DNA of 64,000 nucleotides from Lachnospiraceae bacterium (lineage in GTDB: Bacteria > Bacillota > Clostridia > Lachnospirales > Lachnospiraceae): contig JAILNQ010000056.1 in the NCBI GenBank assembly GCA_024691425.1, positions 1 through 64,000 on the forward strand, read 5' to 3'. Numbering within the stretch: the first letter of the stretch is position 1; every line of letters starts with the position of its first letter. The translations under genes were made by a program, and so were the position numbers. Below the pieces are notes generated by a model. The model did not search any database and had not been told where the DNA came from. It saw nothing but the letters and a program-made list of their open reading frames with translations. Shown one piece after another: positions 49,251 to 57,426 of this stretch.

Positions 49251-49891
49251 TGATGAGAAGAGCTTTAAGCGGCTATAGCATATATGTTTTTGATGTTGAC
49301 GGGACGCTTTACGATCAGCCGAAGCTACGGACGATCATGGCTATACGGCTGATGATGCATTATCTTCTTCATCCCTTTTCGGCAAAGGAGCTTTTCGCTC
49401 TTTCGCATTTCAGGAAAGTAAAGGACGGATGGACAGAAAATTCATCGGAAGATGATATCATCAAAAAGACTGCAGAAGATATGAACATGCCTGCCGACAA
49501 GGTTAAGAGCACGGTCAGAAAATGGATATATGATGAACCGCTTCTGGTCATATCAAGAACAAAGGATACAAAGCTTATCACATGGATGAATAAGCTGAGA
49601 GCCGACGGAAAGAAAGTCGTTACCCTTTCCGATTATCCTTCGGAGGATAAGCTTGAAGCATTAGGAGTTACAGCTGACAGACAGTACTCACCGGATGATG
49701 AGCGCATTGATGAACTGAAGCCGTCGCCTAAGGGACTTAAGGTGATAATGGAAGATTACAGCGCAGACCCCGCAGAGGTTCTTATGATAGGGGACCGTAT
49801 GGAAAAGGACGGAAAGTGCGCCGAGGGCGCATCTGTTGATTTTCTCATTCTTGAAAGGAAGGTCAGCAGGAGGAAGAGTTATGAAGAATAA
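49250..49891 (+). CDS. HAD-superfamily hydrolase
   Basis: 'IYVFDVDGTLYDQ', 'VVTLSDYPSEDKLEALGV', 'VLMIGDRMEKDGKCA'. Confidence 0.85.
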   Translation: MMRRALSGYSIYVFDVDGTLYDQPKLRTIMAIRLMMHYLLHPFSAKELFALSHFRKVKDGWTENSSEDDIIKKTAEDMNMPADKVKSTVRKWIYDEPLLVISRTKDTKLITWMNKLRADGKKVVTLSDYPSEDKLEALGVTADRQYSPDDERIDELKPSPKGLKVIMEDYSADPAEVLMIGDRMEKDGKCAEGASVDFLILERKVSRRKSYEE

Positions 49892-50264
49892 CATCAAGTA
49901 CATGCTGATACTGCATCTTTTTCTGGCCATTTATTCGCTTACGGGAGTGGCATCGAAGTATGCCGCCGGTGAGGAGTTTCTGTCATTCCGGTTCATTCTG
50001 TTCTATGGGATAGTTCTTTTCGGACTTTTTCTTTATGCATGCGCGTGGCAGCAGATAATAAAGCATATGCCGCTCATAAGCGCATACGCGAACAGGGGCG
50101 TGACGGTCATCTGGGGAATAATCTGGGGATACTTTCTTTTTGATGAGGCGGTCACCGTACGGAAGATAATAGGAGCCGCCATAATAATCGGCGGGATAGT
50201 TGCTATAGTTACCGCCGATGCGGCAGAGGAAGAAAAGGCAAAAGAGGCTGGAAATGAAGAGTGA
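49881..50264 (+). CDS. Half-size EamA/SMR-family membrane protein
   Basis: ~127 aa, 4 predicted TMs, C-terminal 'LFDEAVTVRKIIGAAIIIGGIVAIV'. Confidence 0.75.
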   Translation: MKNNIKYMLILHLFLAIYSLTGVASKYAAGEEFLSFRFILFYGIVLFGLFLYACAWQQIIKHMPLISAYANRGVTVIWGIIWGYFLFDEAVTVRKIIGAAIIIGGIVAIVTADAAEEEKAKEAGNEE

Positions 50265-51858
50265 GATAAAACTGCTCGACTGCACTCTCAGGGACGGGGG
50301 CTACCTTAACGACTGGGAGTTCGGAAAAAGCAATATCGTCAATATATTCGAGCGTCTTGTCAGCGCGAAGGTTGATATCATCGAGACGGGATTCCTTGAT
50401 GACAGACGCGAGTTCGATGAGAACAGAACGATCTTCCCTGATACGGCGAGCGCAGAAAAGATATACGGCAAGCTTGATAAGGGAGATTCTATGGTCGTCG
50501 GGATGATCGACTATGGAACATGCTCGGCTGATAACTTAGCGCCCTGCAGCGAAAGCTTCCTTGACGGCATAAGAGTCATCTTCAAGAAGCATAGGATGCA
50601 TGAAGCAATCGATTTCTGCAGGATGGTGAAGGAAAAGGGTTACAACGTCTTTGTTCAGGCCGTGTCGATAACTAGCTATGATGATGATGAGTTCGATGAG
50701 CTGTTAGGCCTCGTCAACGGTCTTGAACCGTATGCGTTCTCGCTGGTCGATACATACGGACTGCTCCACAAAGGACAGCTCAGGCACTACTTTGACATAG
50801 CATGCGCGGATCTTAAGCCTTCGATAGGAATCGGCTATCATGCGCATAACAACTTTCAGCTGGCATATGCTAACTGCATCGAGCTTATCGATGATCCGCC
50901 CCACGACCGTATGCTCATTGTCGACGGCACGCTTTACGGAATGGGCAAGAGCGCGGGCAATACGCCGATAGAACTGCTCGTGATGCACATGAACTCCAAT
51001 CACGGCGGGAAATATCACAACAGCCAGATATTGGAAGCTATAGAGGTGACGATCCTTGATCTTTACAGAAGGATAGGGTGGGGATACTCATTCAAGTTCT
51101 TCCTTGCCGCATCGCATGACTGCCATCCGAACTACGTGAACTATCTCATGGATACGGGCAAGCTTTCGGTCAAGTCGATAAATGAGATACTTGATTCGCT
51201 TGAAGGCGAGAAGAAGCTTCTTTACGACAGAGATTACATAAAGGATCTGTATTTCCTCTATCAGAAACAGCACTGTGCGGATTCCGATTCCGTCTCAGAT
51301 CTGATTGAGGCTCTTTCCGGCGCGGATGTGCTCATAATGGGCCCGGGAAAAAACATCTATGCCGAGAGGGAAAAGGTACTTGCATACCTTTCAAAGAAAC
51401 GCATAACTATATCGATCAATTTCATTCCCGAGGAGTATGAAGTCGACTATGTCTTCATGAGCAATGCGAAGCGCTATGTTCAGCTGAGCTCGGCGCTCAT
51501 TGAGCAGAAGGAAAAATCAAAACTCATCGCAACCTCGAACATCACGAGGACGCACGGGGAATTCGACTATACGCTGAATTACGGCGCGCTTCTTGATGAA
51601 GAGGCTCTGATGCCGGATAATCCGCTCATCATGCTTCTTCGCGTTCTTAAGAAGGCAGGGGTATCGGCTATAGGACTTGCCGGGTTTGACGGATACAGGG
51701 AAACAAGTGTTTCGAATTACGTCAATCCGAACATGGAGTATTCGTACAGCAGCAAGGAAGCCGAAAACATAAACGAGGATACGGTAAGAGGAATACGCAA
51801 GCTTGAGCTTGCCGTTGAACCGGTTTTCGTTACGGAGAGCTTATATGAGAAACTATGA
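50254..51858 (+). CDS. DRE-TIM aldolase (HMGL-like, 4-hydroxy-2-oxovalerate aldolase-like) with C-terminal extension
   Basis: 'LLDCTLRDGGYLNDWEFGK', 'DIIETGFLD', 'FSLVDTYGLL', 'GYHAHNNFQLAYAN'; extra ~190-aa C-terminal domain 'DVLIMGPGKNIYAEREKV'. Confidence 0.83.
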   Translation: MKSEIKLLDCTLRDGGYLNDWEFGKSNIVNIFERLVSAKVDIIETGFLDDRREFDENRTIFPDTASAEKIYGKLDKGDSMVVGMIDYGTCSADNLAPCSESFLDGIRVIFKKHRMHEAIDFCRMVKEKGYNVFVQAVSITSYDDDEFDELLGLVNGLEPYAFSLVDTYGLLHKGQLRHYFDIACADLKPSIGIGYHAHNNFQLAYANCIELIDDPPHDRMLIVDGTLYGMGKSAGNTPIELLVMHMNSNHGGKYHNSQILEAIEVTILDLYRRIGWGYSFKFFLAASHDCHPNYVNYLMDTGKLSVKSINEILDSLEGEKKLLYDRDYIKDLYFLYQKQHCADSDSVSDLIEALSGADVLIMGPGKNIYAEREKVLAYLSKKRITISINFIPEEYEVDYVFMSNAKRYVQLSSALIEQKEKSKLIATSNITRTHGEFDYTLNYGALLDEEALMPDNPLIMLLRVLKKAGVSAIGLAGFDGYRETSVSNYVNPNMEYSYSSKEAENINEDTVRGIRKLELAVEPVFVTESLYEKL

Positions 51859-52498
51859 TGCAGTGATCTTTGACCTTGACGGAACGCTTCTTGATACGTC
51901 AGAAGGCGTGTGTGCATCTGTAGCGCATGCGATAGAGACGCTGTGTCTCGAACCGCTCGGCCAGGATGTTCTGAAGACCTTCATCGGACCGCCGATACAG
52001 AAGTCATTTGCACGCATATATAATATGACACCTGAAGAAGCAGCCGGTGCGGCCGCGATCTTCCGCGACACATATAAGGATAAGGATCTTCTGCGGGCCG
52101 TGCCGTATGAAGGGATAGTTGATACGATAAAGGCGCTCTCTAAGGCCGGGATAAAGACCGCGGTCGCTACATACAAAAGGCAGGATTATACGATGCGGCT
52201 CCTTACGCATTTCGGATTTGACAAGATATGCGACAGCATATGCGGCTCTGATGCCGAAGGAAAGCTGACCAAAAAGGATATAATCGTGAACGCTATGCAT
52301 TCTGTCGGAGTTACTGACAAGTCGCGCGCGCTTATGGTCGGGGACAGCGATAATGATGCAATAGGTGCGGCCGAGATCGGGATGCCGTTTCTCGGAGTAA
52401 CATACGGATTCGGCTTTCCGGACAGTACATCGCTTGATGATTTCGAACCGATAGGGGCAGCATCTTCCCCTGAAGATATACTAAGGTATGTGCTATGA
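51845..52498 (+). CDS. HAD-superfamily hydrolase (Gph-like)
   Basis: 'AVIFDLDGTLLDTSEGV', 'FIGPPIQKSFARIY', 'ALMVGDSDNDAIGAAEIGMPFLGVTYGFG'. Confidence 0.88.
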   Translation: MRNYDAVIFDLDGTLLDTSEGVCASVAHAIETLCLEPLGQDVLKTFIGPPIQKSFARIYNMTPEEAAGAAAIFRDTYKDKDLLRAVPYEGIVDTIKALSKAGIKTAVATYKRQDYTMRLLTHFGFDKICDSICGSDAEGKLTKKDIIVNAMHSVGVTDKSRALMVGDSDNDAIGAAEIGMPFLGVTYGFGFPDSTSLDDFEPIGAASSPEDILRYVL

Positions 52499-54312
52499 AG
52501 ATAAAGGTTTCTGAATACATTGCGGATTTTTTCGTGAAGATGGGCGTTAAAGATGTCTTCATGATAACGGGCGGCGGCGCGATGCACCTTAATGATGCGT
52601 TAGGGCATAAGAGCGAGCTTGTCTGTACTTATGATCATCATGAACAGGCATGCGCCATCGCGGCCGAGGGCTATGCAAGGCTCACCGGGAAAATCGCACC
52701 GGTCTGCGTAACGAGCGGCCCCGGAGGAACTAATGCGATCACCGGCGTGGTAGGAGCATGGCAGGATTCCATACCGATGTTCGTGATCTCCGGACAGGTG
52801 AAATGCGAAACGACCACATGGTCGACTCTGGTTCCCCTGCGTCAGCTCGGTGACCAGGAATTCCAGATAATCGACTCGGTTAAGAACATGACGAAATATG
52901 CCGTCATGATCACCGATAAGAACACGATAAGGTATCATCTCGAAAAGGCATGGTTCCTGTGCAATAACGGCCGCAAAGGCCCTGTATGGCTCGATATCCC
53001 ACTTGACATCCAGGCAGCGATCGTTGAAACAGATGAGCTTCCCGGATATGAAGAGGATGATACCGAAAATCCCGTATACGACAGAAATGTCACAGAGCGG
53101 ATTTTCGAAAAGCTGAAAGAGTCCAGGCGTCCAGTGATCCTTGCGGGAACGGGAATAAACGTTGCAGGGGCGCGGGAGGAATTCATAAACTGTGCTGAAG
53201 CGCTCGGTATTCCTGTGCTAACGGCATGGAACGCTCATGATGTCATGCCTACGGATCATCCGCTGTTCTGCGGAAAGCCCGGAACGGTAGGGCTTCGCGG
53301 CGGCAACTTCATAGCTCAGAGTGCCGACCTTCTTCTCGTGCTCGGCTGCAGGATGAACATCAGGATCATCAGCTACAACAAGCATGAGTTTGCAAAGGAC
53401 GCATTCAAGATAGCAGTCGATATAGATGAGAACGAGCTTAAGAAGCCTACAGTAAAAATCGACATGCCGGTACATGCCGACGTACGTTCTGTCATGTCCG
53501 ACATAGCAAGATATGCAAAAGAGAACGGATATGAAGTCGGCGATGTACACTCTGCATGGCTTCGGCGTGCACGTGATGTCAACGGAAGATATCCGGCCGT
53601 CATTGAAAGCTACAGGCATACGGAAAAACTCAATCCCTATGTATTTCTTGAAGCGATGTTCGGCTGTCTCGAGGAAGGCGATGTTACCGTTACCGGAAAC
53701 GGCGGGGCATGCGTTATGGGCTTCCAGACGGCTGTCATAAAAAAGGGACAGAGAATTTTCACCAATTCAGGCTGCGCGGCTATGGGCTACGGCTTCCCTG
53801 CGGCGCTCGGTGCGGCAGTTGCAAGAAGGACGTTTGAAAACGGCAGGCGCGTTATCTGTCTTGACGGTGACGGAAGCTTCATGATGAACCTTCAGGAGCT
53901 TCAGACCGTAAAATACAACAGACTGAACTTAAAGATAATCATTCTCAGCAACAACGGTTACCATTCGATAAGACAGACACAGAGCAATCTGTTCGCCGGA
54001 CGGCCGCTGATCGGTGTGTGTGACGGTAACGGTGTTTCATTCCCGGATTTCTCGAAAGTAGCTCATGCTTTTGATATTCCGTATCTTCTCGTGGACAGCG
54101 AGGAAAATATTGAAAAGAAGATAAAAGAAGCGTTAGAATGCCCTGGACCGGTAATGATAGAGGCTGCGGTCGACGAAGGTCAGAACTTCGAGCCGAAGCT
54201 GTCATCGAAAGTCCACGAGGACGGCACGATAACATCTGCGGCAAACGATGATATGTTCCCGTTCCTTCCGAAGGAAGAATACGAGGCAGTAAAAGCTTAT
54301 CTGAAAGGATGA
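52495..54312 (+). CDS. Thiamine-pyrophosphate-dependent enzyme, acetolactate-synthase-like
   Basis: 'MKIKVSEYIADFFVKMGVKDVFMITGGGAMHLNDALG', 'CVTSGPGGTNAITGVVGAWQDSIPMFVISGQ', ThDP motif 'ICLDGDGSFMMNLQELQTVKYNRLNLKIIILSNNGY'. Confidence 0.9.
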   Translation: MKIKVSEYIADFFVKMGVKDVFMITGGGAMHLNDALGHKSELVCTYDHHEQACAIAAEGYARLTGKIAPVCVTSGPGGTNAITGVVGAWQDSIPMFVISGQVKCETTTWSTLVPLRQLGDQEFQIIDSVKNMTKYAVMITDKNTIRYHLEKAWFLCNNGRKGPVWLDIPLDIQAAIVETDELPGYEEDDTENPVYDRNVTERIFEKLKESRRPVILAGTGINVAGAREEFINCAEALGIPVLTAWNAHDVMPTDHPLFCGKPGTVGLRGGNFIAQSADLLLVLGCRMNIRIISYNKHEFAKDAFKIAVDIDENELKKPTVKIDMPVHADVRSVMSDIARYAKENGYEVGDVHSAWLRRARDVNGRYPAVIESYRHTEKLNPYVFLEAMFGCLEEGDVTVTGNGGACVMGFQTAVIKKGQRIFTNSGCAAMGYGFPAALGAAVARRTFENGRRVICLDGDGSFMMNLQELQTVKYNRLNLKIIILSNNGYHSIRQTQSNLFAGRPLIGVCDGNGVSFPDFSKVAHAFDIPYLLVDSEENIEKKIKEALECPGPVMIEAAVDEGQNFEPKLSSKVHEDGTITSAANDDMFPFLPKEEYEAVKAYLKG

Positions 54313-54315
54313 AAT

Positions 54316-55251
54316 ATGAGCAGGATATCAATAATCATTCCCGTATACTACAATGCAGACACACTCATGCTTCTTTATGAGGACATGAAGGCGAAGATTC
54401 TGCCGGATCTCGGGGATTACGAAATAGTCATGGTTGATGACGGCTCCGGTGACGATTCGTGGAAAGTCATGAACGATATCAGGGACATGGATGAGAACGT
54501 AAAGCTCGTCCGGCTGTCACGCAATTTCGGTGAGCATGCCGCGCTCCTTGCGGGTTTTGCTAACTGCTCGGGCGACTGCGCGGTCACGAAGCAGGCGGAC
54601 CTTCAGGAAGATTCGGAGCTCATAGTACGGCTTTACGACAAATGGAAAGATGGCAACAAGGTTGTTCTCGCGGTACGAGAGGAGAGGGATGAGCCTGCAG
54701 TCAAGAAGTTCTTTGCGAACCTCTATTATTCAATAGTGCGCAAGACGATAGACAAGAAAATGCCGAAGGGCGGGTTCGACTGCTATCTGCTCGACCGTCA
54801 GGCGATAGAAGTGCTCCTTCGCCTCGACGAGAAAAATTCATCGCTTTCGCTTCAGGTTCTGTGGATGGGCTTTAAGTCTGACAACGTCTATTTCCACAGA
54901 AAGGACAGGGAAGTAGGAGAATCCCGCTGGACTTTCTCTAAGAAATTCAAGCTCGTGCTCGATTCTATGATGAGCTTTTCATATTTCCCGATCAAGTTCA
55001 TGTCGGGATTCGGAGTCGTGATGGCGATTCTTGCATTCATCTGGATAATAGAAGTCCTTATAGAGTTCTTCGTAACAGGAACGCCTGTAAGGGGCTGGTC
55101 GACTCTGATGTGCCTCGTGCTTTTCTCAACAGGCATCATTCTTCTCATGCTCGGCGTGCTCGGAGAGTATCTGTGGAGAACGCTCGATGCAACGAGAAAC
55201 AGGCCGGTGTACATTGTTGACTGCGTTAAAGAGGCGGGTAAGAAGGAATGA
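54316..55251 (+). CDS. Family 2 glycosyltransferase with C-terminal TMs (polyprenyl-phosphate sugar synthase, GtrB/ArnC-like)
   Basis: 'RISIIIPVYYNADTL', 'YEIVMVDDGSGDDSW', 'VRLSRNFGEHAALLAGF', 'KQADLQEDSELI'; two C-terminal TMs. Confidence 0.88.
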   Translation: MSRISIIIPVYYNADTLMLLYEDMKAKILPDLGDYEIVMVDDGSGDDSWKVMNDIRDMDENVKLVRLSRNFGEHAALLAGFANCSGDCAVTKQADLQEDSELIVRLYDKWKDGNKVVLAVREERDEPAVKKFFANLYYSIVRKTIDKKMPKGGFDCYLLDRQAIEVLLRLDEKNSSLSLQVLWMGFKSDNVYFHRKDREVGESRWTFSKKFKLVLDSMMSFSYFPIKFMSGFGVVMAILAFIWIIEVLIEFFVTGTPVRGWSTLMCLVLFSTGIILLMLGVLGEYLWRTLDATRNRPVYIVDCVKEAGKKE

Positions 55252-55586
55252 TAACGACCTATATATTCATTTTCCTGTTTTCGTCTTTCATTTCCGCGCT
55301 TTCGCAGATCCTGCTTAAGACAGCGGCAAAAAGACAGTACAGCTCCTGGATATATGAGTATCTCAACATCAGGGTAATATGCGCTTACGGAATATTCTTC
55401 CTTGCATCCCTTATCACGGTGTACTGCTATAAAGTTATACCTCTTTCCATAGGCGCGATGCTCGAAGCAAGCGGATACGTGTTCGTGACCGTACTCGGAA
55501 GAGTGATACTGAAGGAAAAAGTTTCAAGGCAGAAAATCATAGGCATGGCGCTTGTAATACTCGGTGTCATAGTCATCGCAGTCTGA
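55248..55586 (+). CDS. Half-size SMR/EamA-like membrane protein
   Basis: 112 aa, 4 predicted TMs, 'VIPLSIGAMLEASGYVFVTVLGRVILKEKVSRQKIIGMALVILGVIVIAV'. Confidence 0.8.
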   Translation: MITTYIFIFLFSSFISALSQILLKTAAKRQYSSWIYEYLNIRVICAYGIFFLASLITVYCYKVIPLSIGAMLEASGYVFVTVLGRVILKEKVSRQKIIGMALVILGVIVIAV

Positions 55587-55591
55587 AAGAT

Positions 55592-57391
55592 ATGATTAAG
55601 TTTCTGAAAAAGAACTATGTATATATTTGTTTTCTCATATGCTTCTTATTGCTCCTTTGGCGCTCGTTCTTAGGCTTCTGCTGGACGGACGAGAGCTTTT
55701 ACGTTTCGACTGCGGACAGGTTCTTCAGAGGAGATGTTCCCCTTGTCGATGAATGGTACAGAACTCAGCTTTCATCGCTTATCATGCTTCCTTTTTATGC
55801 GCTGTATGTTCTGATCACGGGCGGAAATGCCGGGATCATTCTTTACTTCCGTATTCTCTATCTCGTTTTCTCAGCTTCCGTCTCGGCGGTATATTTCATA
55901 GTGCTGAAAAAGGAGCGCCCCGTATATATTGCAGGTGCTGCAGCTCTTTTCGTCATGTGTTATGCGCATCTTAACAATGCCACATTCTCATATTACATGC
56001 TGTCGGAGCTTTTCCTAGCGCTCGCTCTGATACTCATATATGACTGCAGAAGGTCAGAAAACATGGCAGTGCTTGTGTGCTCCGGAGTATTCATCGCCCT
56101 CTCGGTGCTCAGCATGCCCGCATTTGCCATCGGTTACGTCATCGTGCTGATCCTTGCAGCGGCAGTGCTTGTCGTATCCTTTATCAGATCGGTTCCTGAA
56201 AAGATAAGGAACATGATAGACGGTGCGTTCATCAGAAAAGCACTTCTTTTCACGTTCATAGGAATTCTCATTCCAGCTTTTATTTTTGCTGCGTACATGA
56301 TGAGCCGTGCGGATTTTTCCCGTCTGTTTGAAACGCTCCCGTATGCGCTCGTTGACAGGGAACATAGCAACACATTCGGATATTACATAAGAAAGCCGCA
56401 CAGGAGCCTTATGGAAGTATACGGTTTGTGGACATACTGTTCGTACATTCTCATTGCCATATGTGCAATTTTCGGAAGATGGCTGAAAAAACGTCCTTTC
56501 TGCTATTTCGCCGTTCTTGCCGATATTGTGATATTTGCAGCGATGGCCATACGCTCGTTCGGGCATACCGGATACATACAGGCTGCGTTCTTTATGTTCA
56601 TGATCCCGGTGTTTTTCATATCCGAGAAGAAGGATAGCGCGTTGTTTTCGCTCATGGCCGTACCGTCTGTTCTCGTCGCGCTCATATACTGTTTCGCTTC
56701 GAGCGATTTTCTGTATGTAATGGCGATAGGCTTTGCGATAAGTTCGGGTGCGGGTGTCTGCGTGCTCTATGATTTTGCTGAAGGAAATCTTGCATCATCT
56801 GACGGAAATACGGCGCTGAAGACGGCGGTGAAGGCGGGGATTGTTATTGCATGCGCATACAGTCTCTGCATCACTTTCTATCTCAGGATCAAGAACGTGT
56901 ACAGGGATGCGCCGATATGGAGGCTCAGCTGTGCCATACAAGAGGGTGTTGCAAAAGGTCTTTATACAACCAAAGAGCACCTTGAGCTTTATAATGATGT
57001 CTGCTCGGTCATTGATGAATACTTAAGCGATACTGAGCATTTTGAGATCATCAGCGGCAATCCCGACGGAAACGTTCTTTTCTCGAAAATCCTTCCGTGG
57101 GGATATGCGGCCTCCTCTCTCGACTGCGGCTATCCGACGACATGGAGGGCAACGGCCTACGACGAGGAGCAGCTGGAAAAATACTACGGCATTAACACTG
57201 ATGCCGTCCCTGATGTTATAATAGTGCTCGACAGCGTGTACGGTTCATATGATGCCGCGGGGGATACGGAGGATGATCATATCCCGAATCTCGATGAGAT
57301 GAGCGGTTACTGGAAAGATTACATAGCTAAGAACGGATTTACCGAGACGCCTGTAAAGTGCGGAAAGCTTTACTGCAGACCGAAGAAATAG
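55592..57391 (+). CDS. Polytopic membrane protein, GT-C/ArnT-like glycosyltransferase candidate
   Basis: ~600 aa, many TMs, first periplasmic-loop acidic motif 'FCWTDESFYVSTADRFFRGDVPLVDEWYRTQ'. Confidence 0.65.
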   Translation: MIKFLKKNYVYICFLICFLLLLWRSFLGFCWTDESFYVSTADRFFRGDVPLVDEWYRTQLSSLIMLPFYALYVLITGGNAGIILYFRILYLVFSASVSAVYFIVLKKERPVYIAGAAALFVMCYAHLNNATFSYYMLSELFLALALILIYDCRRSENMAVLVCSGVFIALSVLSMPAFAIGYVIVLILAAAVLVVSFIRSVPEKIRNMIDGAFIRKALLFTFIGILIPAFIFAAYMMSRADFSRLFETLPYALVDREHSNTFGYYIRKPHRSLMEVYGLWTYCSYILIAICAIFGRWLKKRPFCYFAVLADIVIFAAMAIRSFGHTGYIQAAFFMFMIPVFFISEKKDSALFSLMAVPSVLVALIYCFASSDFLYVMAIGFAISSGAGVCVLYDFAEGNLASSDGNTALKTAVKAGIVIACAYSLCITFYLRIKNVYRDAPIWRLSCAIQEGVAKGLYTTKEHLELYNDVCSVIDEYLSDTEHFEIISGNPDGNVLFSKILPWGYAASSLDCGYPTTWRATAYDEEQLEKYYGINTDAVPDVIIVLDSVYGSYDAAGDTEDDHIPNLDEMSGYWKDYIAKNGFTETPVKCGKLYCRPKK

Positions 57392-57426
57392 CTGATACAG
57401 CGTAATAAAGGACGGAAGGAAAAGAA

